From contig NC_085867.1 of NCBI RefSeq assembly GCF_034702125.1, forward strand, positions 44,259,187 to 44,323,186: a stretch of 64,000 bases of DNA, written 5' to 3'. The notes beneath the pieces are model-generated. The model was not told the DNA's origin. It was given only the letters and a program-made list of their open reading frames with translations, and did not search any database. The stretch is from Engraulis encrasicolus (taxonomy: Eukaryota > Chordata > Actinopteri > Clupeiformes > Engraulidae). This document shows positions 10,554 through 21,773 of the stretch, piece after piece (the stretch's first letter is position 1; the number at the start of each line of letters is the position of its first letter). Made by a program: the position numbers and the translations under genes.

Positions 10554-10599
10554 TGGTCCCTGCTAAGGGAACCGAGGTCACAGTCGTGACCCAGACGTT

Positions 10600-12600
10600 T
10601 CTCATACCAAAATATAAACACAAGATCAGGAGGGAAGCACCAGTGACGAAAGCAGTACAACGCTGGACTGACCAATCGGAAATGCTGCTCCAAGATGCGC
10701 TTGAGAACACGGACTGGGAACTTTTCCGGGTATCCTCAAATGACGTCAGTGAATATGCAGACACGGTAGGGTGCTACATTCAATTCCTGATAAACAATAT
10801 CATAGAGACTGTCAATATAAAAGTTTACCCAAATCAAAAACCCTGGGTAGATACAACTGTGAAAGCAGCACTTGCAGCCCGTTCTGTTTCATACAAGGCT
10901 GGTATTTTATCAGGTGATATGTCAGGCTATAAAGATGCAGTTTATGGACTTAGGAGGACTGTGAAGGCAGCAAAGACCCGCTACAGAGACAGAGTGGAAG
11001 CTGACTTTCAGGCTGGTGATCCTGCCAGCGTCTGGAAGGGCCTTCGGGTAATGACTGATCTAAAATCCAAGCCCAGCTCCATTGATAGCACTGAGCTCTC
11101 TTTTGCTGATGAGCTAAACACATTTTATGCACGTTTCGACCTTGCCAACCCCATGGTGGCTGTCACTGAAGAGTCTAGTGGAACCGGGACTCCTCCTTTC
11201 ATTATCAGTGAGAGTGATGTGAGGGGAGTGTTCAGAGGCGTAAATGGAAGAAAGGCAACAGGCCCTGATCATATTCCTGGCAGGGTTCTGAAATCCTGTG
11301 CTGATCAACTAGCCCCCGTATATGCTGAGATCTTTAATTTGTCACTTGCCCAAGCCGTTGTCCCATCTTGTTTTAAACACTCAATCATAGTTCCTGTGCC
11401 CAAGAACAGCAAGCCAGCAGGCCTGAATGACTATCGCCCAGTGGCCCTTACATCAGCAGTTATGAAGTGCTTTGAGAGGCTTGTGAAAAAACACATATGT
11501 GACACCCTGCCCAGTGCTTTCGATCCTCACCAATTTGCCTATAGAGCAAACAGAAGCAGGGACGATGCCATCTCAAGCCTTCTACATACCACACTGTCCC
11601 ACCTGGATGAGGGGAGGGGGAATTATGTTAGAATGCTGTTCATAGATTACAGTTCAGCATTCAACACCATTATCCCCCTGCGCCTGGCTGACAAGATGAG
11701 GGGGCTGGGACTCAACACACCGTTGTGCAATTGGGTGCTCAGCTTTCTCACTGATCGCCCTCAAGTGGTAAGAATAGGTGGAGGTGTCACTTCAAGTCAG
11801 CTGACCCTCAACATTGGCTCGCCCCAGGGTTGTGTTTTGAGCCCACTGCTCTATAACATCTACACGCATGACTGTACAACCACCAGCAGCTCAAATTCCA
11901 TCTTAAAGTTCGCTGACGACACCGTGGTGCTGGGTCTCATCTCAAACAACAACGAGACAGCCTACCTGAATGAGGTGGATGACCTAGCACTGTGGTGTCA
12001 GTCCAACAACCTGGCCCTGAACGTCAGCAAGACGAAAGAAATGGTAGTGGACTTCAGGAAGGTGCAGAGCAGGGCATACACGCCACTTACCATCAGCGGG
12101 GAGCCTGTGGAGAGGGTCTCAAATTACAAGTACCTGGGAGTACACCTGACTGAGGACCTCTCCTGGTCACAACACACTCAACACCTGACAGCAAAATCCA
12201 GGCAGCGGCTGTACTTTCTCCGCCTACTGAGGAAGTTTAAGGTCTCCACTCCCATCCTGACCACCTTCTATTCATCAGCGGTGGAAAGTGTGTTAACAGG
12301 CTGTTTTACAGCCTGGTTTGGAGCTGCACACAACAACAACAGAAGGACCTACAGAGAGTGGTGCGCTCTGCAGAGCGCACTATCAAAGCCAACCTTCCAG
12401 GACTCTTGGGCCTTTACACTAAGAGAGTGGGAGCCAGGGCTAGGAAGATTATGCAGGATGTCTCACACCCCAACTCTTACATGTTCACACTACTTAAGTC
12501 CTGAAGACGACTCAGAACCATTCAGGCCAGAACTGAAAGAATGAGGAAAAGTTTTTACCCCCAGGCAGTGCGACTGCTGAACAGAGACTTTTTTAAATAA
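10600..12600 (+). pseudogene. LINE reverse transcriptase (3' part of pol), frameshifted near the C-terminus
   Basis: The open frame continues from FLIPKYKHKIRREAPV through YRPVALTS, FIDYSSAFNT, GSPQGCVLSPLLYNI and the catalytic FADD, followed by a C-terminal thumb-like region. It shifts frame near 12350, after which the usual LINE C-terminus (SYMFTLLK, then SFYPQAVRLLN) is read in another frame to TAA at 12598-12600, with one in-frame stop. This is the downstream half of the endonuclease fragment at 3860-4769. The first 100 bases or so of the apparent open frame before 10600 are DIRS terminal sequence, not LINE. Confidence 0.85.
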
Positions 12601-12760
12601 TAATTTTCTTTGTTCTTTTCTTTAACTTATTTCTCACCTTTTATTTCCATTTTTACTTTACTTCTTTAATTTAATTTAAATTTTTAATTTTTAAGATGCA
12701 GAGCTGATGACCCCATCATCATTTCACTACAATTACCATGTATGTGACAAATAAAAGTAC

Positions 12761-12781
12761 TTGAACTTGAACTTGAACTTG
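12761..12781 (+). repeat. 3' terminal hexamer repeat of the LINE
   Basis: About three copies of a ttgaac unit directly follow 'aataaaagtac'. Short terminal microsatellites like this mark the 3' ends of CR1/L2/Rex-type elements and define this element's end. Confidence 0.7.
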
Positions 12782-13289
12782 TGTTAGTTTTAACTTAAAA
12801 AGTCATGATGGCATGGGGTTGAGGTAGTGCATTGGTTAAGTTGTTCTCACTCATCTGTAGAGTTAAATACAGTGCTGAATGATATAAATGGGTTTTAAAC
12901 AGCATTGAACAGCCACTCATGCTCTATATTTTGAAGGGACATCTTCAATTACTGCCACATAGTAAGGACAAATTGCATTCTCTACTATGTTTTAACAGTT
13001 TAACGCCATCATAAGGACCAGCAGGTGATAAAATGGCGGGCTTTTGGTCAAGACCTGTCACACTGTAAGCACTACAGAAAGGAAAACATTGCAAAACATG
13101 ACAAGGAATACACCCACCATTTAAGGTGGTGAAATCTGTCTAAGATATGAATTAACACTGTTTTTATATAAAATAATCTAATCGGTTAATGTATTTAACT
13201 GTTAAATGTTGTCTTTTGTTTTGTTTTTAGTCTTCCTCGACATTTGCTGCCTTTTATTGTCCCCATCCCAACTCTTTTGAGACGTGTTG
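12782..13289. other. Unassigned sequence upstream of gypsy 5' LTR
   Basis: No gene seen. The last 40 or so bases ('ccatcccaactcttttgagacg') resemble a common fish interspersed repeat into which the gypsy element appears to have inserted; related sequence may continue after 32778. Bases 13286-13289 (gttg) are the left target duplication. Confidence 0.4.
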
Positions 13290-14433
13290 TGTAACACACC
13301 TGAAATTTGGCTAACGCCTTGTACGTGTGATATGTTGGTGCACTAATATATGTTTTTTTTTTTAAAAAAGAGTTTGAATAAGCGTCTAATGTCATGTATT
13401 GTATTTCTAGCGTTTATACAACTTCTTCCTATGAACTTTTGTTTCGTTGGCGAACTATTATTGCTTCCTATACTGCCTGTTGTTTGGTTCCCAAGGGGAC
13501 CAGGTTGTCATGGAGACAGGAGACTCGAGAGGAGATGATCTAGGAAGAGACCTTTTTGATCGCTGAGGTTAAAAGACTTTACTTTACAATGTGGTTCAAG
13601 TGAACTTGACATACCTACGTGTAGGTGAGGGAGAAGTTCGACACACAAGCTTCCTGTGTCCGTTTTGTTTAAGTTCCTAGTTAATGTTTATTTTTGTTTG
13701 AGAAGTCAGTCACCGGTTTCGGTTTGACAGTTGGAGATGCTATCTGCCCGGTCAACATCGGAGCCTCGGCTATCCTGCTAGCGCCTGGTAGCGCTGGTTA
13801 CCGCTGAGGACCTTCAGGCTGAGAGGACCAGCTTCGCGTCAGAAAACCATTCTGGTGGCGTGAATGGTGTTGGGGTCGAGATCCGGTGTGACATCGGGTG
13901 ACGGTTGCGTTTGTGGATACGTGAACGTGGATAAACGGCGATCTGTGAGTAAACAGTTCTGTTCAATGGACGGTAAGAGCTCCATCGCGCGCCAACATGG
14001 GTACCCACAATAACTTTCGTTAACCCCGGCCGGGTATTTTTCTTTATTCTGTTTTGTGTGTGTTGTCTTTGTCTGTGTTTCTGACATTTGGTCAGAGTAT
14101 CCTTGAAGGAGTGTTTGGGGCTAATCAATTCCTGTGGGCTCAAATAAATGTCTATCATTTATCTTTTAATATAACCTGTTTCCCACTGATGTCTTATTTA
14201 TGGATGTTTGACACTCCAAATTCATGTAATATAGTGAAAGTCTGTTATGAATGTTGTTATCAATATCTCTGAGGTGTAATTCAGAGTGGGGGCTCGCGTA
14301 CTATAAGCACAGCAGTCAACAGTAACTACTTCTACAGTTTACCCCAGGCCTCTGGTAAAGTGAGTAATCCCCCCCCTAGACGGTAAATTACTTAATAATT
14401 CTACTTTCAAGGATGATGAGTAGGGTTGCTACA
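13290..14433 (+). repeat. Gypsy 5' LTR
   Basis: 1144 bp, starting TGTAACACACC and ending GGGTTGCTACA. It differs from the 3' LTR at only a handful of places seen by eye: a poly-T length change, two or three substitutions, and a 9-bp GAGAGACGA-type indel. Apparent small frames inside are duplicated in both LTRs and are not genes. Confidence 0.93.
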
Positions 14434-14435
14434 CG

Positions 14436-14455
14436 TGGGGACTTTCGTCCGGGAT
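14436..14455 (+). promoter_or_regulatory. Putative primer binding site
   Basis: Two bases after the LTR comes TGGGGACTTTCGTCCGGGAT. It resembles the tRNA-Pro-type primer site of vertebrate retroelements but with a 2-base insertion and a substitution, so the tRNA identity is uncertain. Confidence 0.5.
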
Positions 14456-14662
14456 TGAAGTTGATTGCTGTGCTTTAAGGTAAATATGAATGTAATATTC
14501 TGCAATGGGAATTTGATATTTTTTAATATTTAATTGGTTAATGTTGTTATTTTAATGTGATAACATTGGCTATTTTACTGATATTACTGATTCTACTGTG
14601 AGTGATTTTACTGTGTTGGCCCTTTTGAAAAAATCTAGTATTGATTTACACTGTATTTAAAT

Positions 14663-16250
14663 ATGGAGGCTGAACAGGTAATTGTTTGGAGTAATGAAAA
14701 GGGTATAGATATCAGAAGAGCAATAGTGCTTGGTAATGTGCCTGTAGATGTTACAGATGAGGTTGTGTATAAAGCACTTGATAATGCAGAAGTCTTTGGT
14801 AGGTCCAAAATCATAGGTCGGTGCCTGGCAGCTTGTGGTACGAGCCAGTTAATTCTCCTTGAGGTATCACAGGATGTCAGTGTAGTTGAGATGCCTAAAC
14901 AAGTGGCCCTTAGTACTGAGGTGGCTCCCTGGGTGGTCTGTGTCGCTGTTGAAGCCTTGCCTATGAAGATTCCCCCGGAGGAAGATTTTGAAGCCAAGCT
15001 GAAAGCCTTCCTGGCTCATGAGGGAAAGACTGTTGCTGATGTGCAAGGCCTGTTAACCCCTTCCATGCCAACCCCTGCCATGCCTGCAGTGCCACTGCCT
15101 GCTATGCCCATGTCAGCCATGCCAAATCCTACCATGCCTGTCTCTGCAGTGCCAAACCCTGTCATGCCTGTCCCTGCAGTGCTAAATCCTGCCACGCCTG
15201 TCTCTGCAGTGCCAAACCCTGTCATGCCTGTCCCTGCAGTGCTAAATTCTGCCATGCCTGTCTCTGCAGTGTCAACCCCTGTCATGCCTGTCCCTGTAGT
15301 GCTAAATCCTGCCATGCCTATCTCTGCAGTGCCAACCCCTGTCATGCCTGTCCCTGCGGTGCTAAATCCTGCCATGCCCTCTCCTGCCATGTCACCACCA
15401 GCATCATTAGACCTGAATATGCAGCTGGTCAATGCCATCACCTCGCTTGTGGACAAATGCCAAGCAGCCCCTGTGGAAAATCCAGTCCACCGAAAGCTTC
15501 GAGTGTTCTCAGGTATCAAGCCAACACCACCTGGAGAAGAGGAATATGATGCTTGGGCGGAACAGATGACGCACTTGCTTGAGGAGTGGAAGTGTTCAGA
15601 CCCCTTGAAGAAGCAGAAAATTGCTGAATGTCTTAAAGGGCCAGCAGCGGATATTGTACGATGCTTGAGAGTGAGCAAGCCCAGTTCAACGGCAGCGGAT
15701 TACTTAGCAGCACTGGAAACCGCATTTGGAACCACTGAGAGTGCCCTAGACCTCATGTTCAAGTTCCGCAACACTTTCCAACTGCAAGGAGAAAAACTCT
15801 CAGCATATGTCCTCAGAATTGACAAGCTGCTGCATTCTGTATTCCGAAAAGGGGGCATTCTTCTCCGAGAGATGGATGGGACTCGCATTGAACAAGTTGC
15901 AAGGGGCGTTCTGCCTAATGACCTGGTTGCCCTCCGCATCATGCTGGTGTACAAATTCAAGCCTCCCCCCAGTTTCACCGAGCTGCTGCGTGAAGTGAGA
16001 GCAGAGGAGGCTCTGATCTTTGAAAGGCCGACAGCCAGTCATGTCACAAAGTCCCAGCCAACGGGTAGAGGGAAGACCGGCAAATGCACAGAGAGTACGA
16101 CAGGACACAGCTGATGTTTTCTGCTACAAGTGCGGGGAAGATGGCCATTTCCAACGCCAATGCCAGAATGCCGAGAACCTCAGAAAAGTCAACCAGCGGC
16201 TTATAATAAAGCTCAGACGGCCGACGGGAAACTCCCCAGGGACCCAGTAA
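14663..16250 (+). CDS. PNMA-like Gag, zinc knuckle in a shifted frame
   Basis: The main frame (14663-16114) begins MEAEQVIVWSNEKGIDIRRA and has an N-terminal domain (VLGNVPVDVTDEVVYKAL) like the RRM-like start of PNMA proteins. A proline/methionine-rich stretch of about 20-residue repeats follows (about 15058-15400), then a capsid domain (RKLRVFSG, YDAWAEQMTHLLEEW, SALDLMFKFRNTFQ, SAYVLRIDKLLHSVF). The CCHC knuckle CYKCGEDGHFQRQC at about 16120-16160 lies in a different frame (open 16020-16250), so either a 1-base indel near 16050-16110 or a frameshift separates it from the capsid. Gag would form the particle and bind RNA. Vertebrate PNMA genes descend from this kind of gypsy gag. Confidence 0.82.
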
Positions 16251-19140
16251 GGGAACGAACTGGAGTCCCGGTGATGACACGTTCCACAAAGTGCAAACCA
16301 CTGCAAGGACAGAAAGCTATGCTTCCAGCAGGCCTTGTTGGCCCTAGCTCAGTTGTCTCAGTTCGAATTGAAGACATCTACGCCAAAGCTTTACTTGACA
16401 GTGGATCTCAAGTCACCCTCCTTTACCGCTCGTTTTACCACAAATACTTAAAGCACATACCACTGACTCCAATTCACTGTCTGGAGTTATGGGGACTCAG
16501 TGCTGAAGAATATCCCTATGATGGCTACTTGTGCTTAAGGTTGGAGTTCAGCAGTGACGTAGTGGGAGTGACTGAGACAGTTGAGGCACTTGTGTTGGTG
16601 TGTCCAGACCCGACCGTCAAAGGGGAGGCATCCATCATAGTTGGCACTAACACCTCTGTAGTAAGGCGTCTTTTCAATTCCTGCAGATTAAGAGGAGAAG
16701 ATTTCTTGATGACCATGAGGGTGCATCCTGAGATTAAAGAGGCATACAAGGTGTTCCAGAAAGTACCTGACGAGGTGGCAGACTTGAAGAGGGGCACGGT
16801 GTGGCTGGCTGAGGCTAAGCAGAAGATAATTCCCCCGGGTGCAACAGTGACCATCAGTGGTATCCCAAAGTTCCCTCACCCTGTGAACACCCAGAGTGTA
16901 CTGGTAGAGCAGACTGAAGAAGGAACCTTTCCTGATGAGCTCATGGTCATTCCTATCCTCAAGACAGCTGAAGAGATGCAGAACCGTCGCATTACAGTCA
17001 TTGTCAGGAACATGACGACTCGAGAAGTTAAGCTCAACAGAAGAATGCCCATTGCTCAGCTGTTCCCAGTGGATATTGTGGATAAAGGCCCCACAACACA
17101 AAATGACTCCAATGTGCTGACTTCCGATGCATTCAACTTTGCCGACTCTCCAGTGCCAAAAGAGTGGAAAGAGAGACTGTGCAGGAAGATGCTGCAACGG
17201 AAGGAGGTCTTTTCCCAAGGAGAGTTTGATGTGGGCTGCGCGAAAACCACCAAGCACACCATACGGGTGACAGAGGGGAAGCCATTCCGAGAACGCTCCA
17301 GGCGTCTGCCCCCAGGTGATGTGGCTGATGTGAGACAGCATCTGGATCAACTCCTCAAAGCTGGCATCATTTCAGAGTCTCGAAGCCCCTATGCATCTCC
17401 CATTGTGGTGGTGCGAAAGAAAAATGGCACCATTCGCATGTGTGTAGACTACAGGACACTGAACAGACGGACTGTCCCTGACCAATACACAGTGCCCAGA
17501 GTTGAGGATGCACTTGCCTGCCTGAGTGGAAGCCAGTGGTTCAGCGTGCTTGATCTGAGGAGTGGATACTATCAGATACCCCTGAGTGAGGCTGACAAAG
17601 ACAAGACTGCGTTCATCTGTCCTGCTGGGTTTTACCAGTTTGAACGAATGCCCCAAGGAATCTCTGGTGCTCCTGCCACCTTCCAGCGTGCCATGGAGAG
17701 AACGGTGGGCGACATGAACCTGCTAGAAGTCTTAGTGTACCTTGATGACTTGATAGTGTTTGGGAGAACACTGGAAGAACACGAACAACGGCTCCTGAAG
17801 GTCCTAGACAGATTGAAAGAGGAGGGGTTGAAGTTGTCACTGGACAAATGCCAATTCTGCTGCACCTCTGTGAACTACCTGGGGCACATTGTTTCCAGGG
17901 AAGGCGTTTCCACAGATCCTGGTAAAGTAGAGGCTGTGAAGTCCTGGCCACGCCCGAACAACATCTCTGCCCTCCGCTCTTTCCTGGGTTTCAGTGGGTA
18001 TTACAGGCGGTTTGTGAAAGGCTACTCACAGATTTGCTACCCACTTAACCAGCTGCTGAAGGGCTGCATGCCAGCTGGTGTACCCCGCGCAAAGTCTAGG
18101 AAAGACAACAATGCGACCCAGGCAAACCCAAACCAAGAGCCACAGCAGATGCTCCATGCCTCAGAGCCGTTCGGATCCAGATGGAGTCCTGAGTGTGAAG
18201 CAGCCTTTGAGACGCTCAAGCAGTGCCTGTCAGAAGCACCTGTCCTGGCCTTTGCAGACCCACAGTATCCCTACACCCTTCATGTTGATGCCAGCCGCGA
18301 AGGTTTGGGAGGTGTGCTGTACCAAGATCAAGGAGGTGGTCTGCGTCCAGTTGCATATGTAAGCAGAAGTCTCTCCCAGTCCGAGAAGAATTACCCTACA
18401 CACAAGTTGGAATTCTTGGCGCTTAAGTGGGCTGTTACAGAAAAGCTGCATGACTACCTGTATGGGGTGAGGTTTGAAGTACACACAGACAACAACCCAC
18501 TCACCTATGTCCTCACTACAGCCAAGTTAGATGCAGCTGGACACCGCTGGCTGGCAGCACTGTCGACTTACGAGTTCAGCCTTAAGTATCGACCTGGAAA
18601 GCAGAACATAGATGCGGATGGTTTGTCACGTCGTGAGCATATTTCACCGGCTGGTGTCAAAGCAATGTGCCAAGTGTCCCATGCCTGCTGTTCAAAACAC
18701 CCTCAGCCTCACAGAGCCATAGACCTTATTGGCGCCTCCAAGCAAGCTGTACCCAGGGCCTTCTGCAATGTTTCTGCTGTGACAACACACCATCTCCCCC
18801 AGTTGAGTACAGGGCAGATTGCACGGTCCCAGAAAGCAGACCCATGCATTGGAGAAGTCATGAAAGCTGTAGCCAAGAAAGACTGCCACTCTGCTGACAA
18901 AAGGGCGCATCCGGACATCCCACTGTTGCTGAAAGAGTGGGACAAACTTCAGTTAAAGAACTCTGTTCTCTACCGTGTGTCAAAGCCACCTAATGCTCCT
19001 TCTCGTCAGCAGTTGTTGCTCCCTCAGGAGTTCAGAGAGACAGTGCTGCAGTCCCTCCACAACCAGTCTGGCCACCTGGGGTTTGAGAAGATATATGGGC
19101 TTGTACGAGAGAGATTCTACTGGCCCAGGATGAAGGCAGA
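16130..19140 (+). pseudogene. Gypsy Pol, 5' portion (protease-RT-RNase H-start of integrase)
   Basis: The frame overlaps the zinc-knuckle frame, compatible with frameshifted Gag-Pol translation. Visible domains: protease with LLDSGSQ near residue 88; reverse transcriptase with SPYASPIVVVRKKNG, DLRSGYYQI and YLDD near 537; RNase H with HVDASREGLGG near 718 and TDNNPLTY near 786; then the integrase zinc-binding start (HNQSGHLGFEKIY, FYWPRM). The frame is interrupted at 19140 by the CACTA-like element. The apparent continuation to 19357 is translated transposon end. Confidence 0.9.
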
Positions 19141-20264
19141 CACTGGGCAAAAAGGCTCTGTTTCCGGGGATGTTTGTATGAAGATATTTCTGGATATTTC
19201 CAATATACGGAGATATATTGATAGATACGGTACTGATACGCTGGTGCCAATTTTCATATATGGAGCATATCCGAATCTCGGAATGGGACAGTTTCGACAT
19301 GAGACAAATCCGGATGCCGTTTTCTCACCTGATATGGCACGTGCTTCACGTATTTGATGCAGATACTCTCACGGATGTGTTCCATTCTTGTAGTTGTATA
19401 TCTCCGGATCTGTGAGGCATGGGACGACCCATACCTCCCATGACCAGGCAATAAATTGATTTCACAGGCATTTATGTACATGCCTTTATCACGCTAGGTG
19501 TTTTTAGCTTCTTCCCCAAAGTTGTTACAACAATGAACTCACACGTACTGGACAATGTTCATCTATAAACGACTGTGCACCTTGCAGGGAAGCTCAAATC
19601 TCAGAATGCTTTGTATAATGACAAAAAAAAGCTTTCTATTCTATTACTTAGGTCTATTACAACTTAGTCTTGCCTGGTTACCATCCTAATCACGAGTGAG
19701 ATTGTCTTTCAGATCGAAACGATTGTGGAAGCTGAGGATTTCCCAACATGTGACGGGCATGTTGCCACATCAGTGATGTTGCCAAAGTTGCCGAAATTAA
19801 TTATGCTGACGTTAGGTTAAACTGCCCTACAAAAGGTAAACAGCAGTGCCAACAATGAAACTGAGGGGAAAAAATGCCTTCAAAGACTTGGTAGGTTGGA
19901 TATTGTAATTACTGCAAATTTGACATAGCAATATTTGTAAAACAGGGCACATTTTGACCATAACTCTTAGTCACAAGATAAAGGAGGTCTTTATGAAAAT
20001 CATTTTCAGAATGAACACATTTTCAGAATGAACCTACGGTAATTGGTTACTGCACTTTGCCTTTGTAAGGCAGTATACTTCTTTCAACATAATATAATAG
20101 ACACAAATCTACTGCAAAACAACAATTAGGCCACCTTTAAATTACTGCTAAATCCCAGCTAAAATCATATTATAACAGACAATTATTTTGTTGTTTTGAA
20201 TGTTCTTTCTTTAATTGCTTATTTTACATTTACATTTAATCATATTTCAAGCTTTGTCGGCCGC

Positions 20265-20510
20265 AGAAGGGGGGGGGGGGGGTCACGAAGGGAGAACCGG
20301 CCACTATCGGTCACTCGCTGGCTGGGCTTGCAGGCATCAATTGAAGTACGCCAGCAAGGCGCACACTTCTCCATCTCAGACAGAGCACAACAAATGTGCA
20401 CTTGTTTCCCCATCAGGCACAAGGCTAGCATCAGCCCCTTTGAGGAAGTCGAGGTCGTCCTCCTCCAGGACATCCTGCGCCACCAGCACCACTGCTTGAA
20501 AAGCAACAAA
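20265..20510. other. Coding-like GC-rich island inside the CACTA element
   Basis: After a G-run at 20270-20282, this stretch is open in several frames and GC-richer than its surroundings. No domain was recognised. It may be a captured exon or a remnant of transposase, but nothing in the sequence decides this. Confidence 0.25.
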
Positions 20511-21773
20511 AAAATAGGGCAGTTTTAAACAATGTGTTAAACATAAAAAAATATGTACAGTTCAAAACCCACACTCATGCTTGTTTACCATGAACATGCC
20601 AAAGAACTGGTCACATGAGATAATACAGCAGGATTTTCACAAGATTATCCAGCAGATCAACCAAGCATAGTTCAATTGTGGTTTATCCACAGGAGTACAG
20701 TAGCTGTCATAGTAATATCCCTTACAAAAATTAACCATGGTTCTACTATTTAACTTTGATACACTATTTGCCATAAACCATGGTTCCCCCAAACCACGTG
20801 TTTTAAAACTATGGTCCCCCCCACGTTTCCTTATGCTTGCATCTCTTAAGCCTGGTTTAGACTCGTCCTTTAGTTGGAGGACACGTACTGTCAGCAGGGT
20901 AACGGCAGATCAAGTACCCAAACAGCCACCACGCCCTCCCTTTTAGCGCTGAATAGACCCCTTGCCGCGATCAACGTATAGTTCTCCCAGTTTGAATTGT
21001 TCGCGATCTGCCACTGCCCCCCCACTGACAGTATGTGTCCCCCAACTGATGGAGGAGTGTTTTTAAAAAAAGATATTTTTGTCTTCATAATGACAGTACA
21101 GTGCAGATGATGACAGGAAGCAAGTTGGGAGAGAGAGATGGGGAAGGGCTGGCAAAGGACCCAGGCCAGGAATTGAACCCGGGTCGGTCGCATTGCAAAC
21201 GAGTGCCATGCCATATGCTCCATGGTAGGGCCTGACGGAGGAGTCAAAACAGACCTTTAGTGTTGGCTGCCCATTTGCAAATACCTTGTACCAAATGCGG
21301 TCATTCTAAAAACTAACAATAGTACTCGGAAGAAAGAAAGGGGATATTGGCTAATTGCCCCCTGAAGTGAAGTAGTGACAAAAGAAAGTGATGGCAGTTG
21401 TATGATGGGGTTGGTAGTTGTGGTTTTACCTACCCGCTCACGTCTGCTCATCAAATTTTTCCTTTTTTTCTCACGTCATCAGTCTTCCCCGCAAGGCCCA
21501 GTTGTTTGACTTTTAAGATTCTCAAAGAATCTATTTCAGGCTTCTGCGAGACAGAAAGAAACTGAGTTAGTCTTTTTTATACATCATAATCACATAAATG
21601 AGTTATGAGTAAACTCTCTGGTCCCCAGCTCTACCCAGAATCCTTACTAGCCTGGATGATGGCATTGGTGACCTCGTCACTATTAGGTAATCTACAGCTG
21701 AACAGAAAACATACAATGCTGTACACAAGTTTTCATTACTTTATGACTAAACGTGTAATGGTGATCCAAATAT

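Larger units (their letters stand above)
4770..10599 (+). mobile_element. Complete DIRS-type (tyrosine recombinase) retrotransposon
   Basis: The element has 151-bp inverted terminal repeats, three open-frame regions (gag-like, RT/RNase H/methyltransferase-like, tyrosine recombinase) and an internal complementary region that joins copies of both ends. It starts with gttccc and ends with gacgtt. The interrupted LINE sequence is restored if everything between the two GTT triplets plus one GTT is removed, so integration occurred at a 3-bp GTT core without a longer target duplication. That is how DIRS recombinases work. The gag region is broken, but the pol and recombinase frames are open. Confidence 0.93.
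3755..12781 (+). mobile_element. Non-LTR retrotransposon (Rex1/L2/CR1-like), split by a DIRS element
   Basis: The two halves are 3755-4769 (5' region and apurinic endonuclease) and 10600-12781 (reverse transcriptase and 3' UTR). The 5' edge is approximate. The protein halves join in the same frame at a V-A-V|F-L-I-P context on either side of the DIRS insertion. The 3' end is a short hexamer repeat after a polyadenylation-like 'aataaa', as usual for CR1/L2-group elements. The copy carries several frameshifts and is dead. Assignment to Rex1 rather than L2 or CR1 is by impression only. Confidence 0.8.

Noticed and set aside
13814..14158. Open frames duplicated at 13814-14158 and 32158-32502
   Set aside because: They lie in the two LTRs and are identical because the LTRs are; not independent genes.
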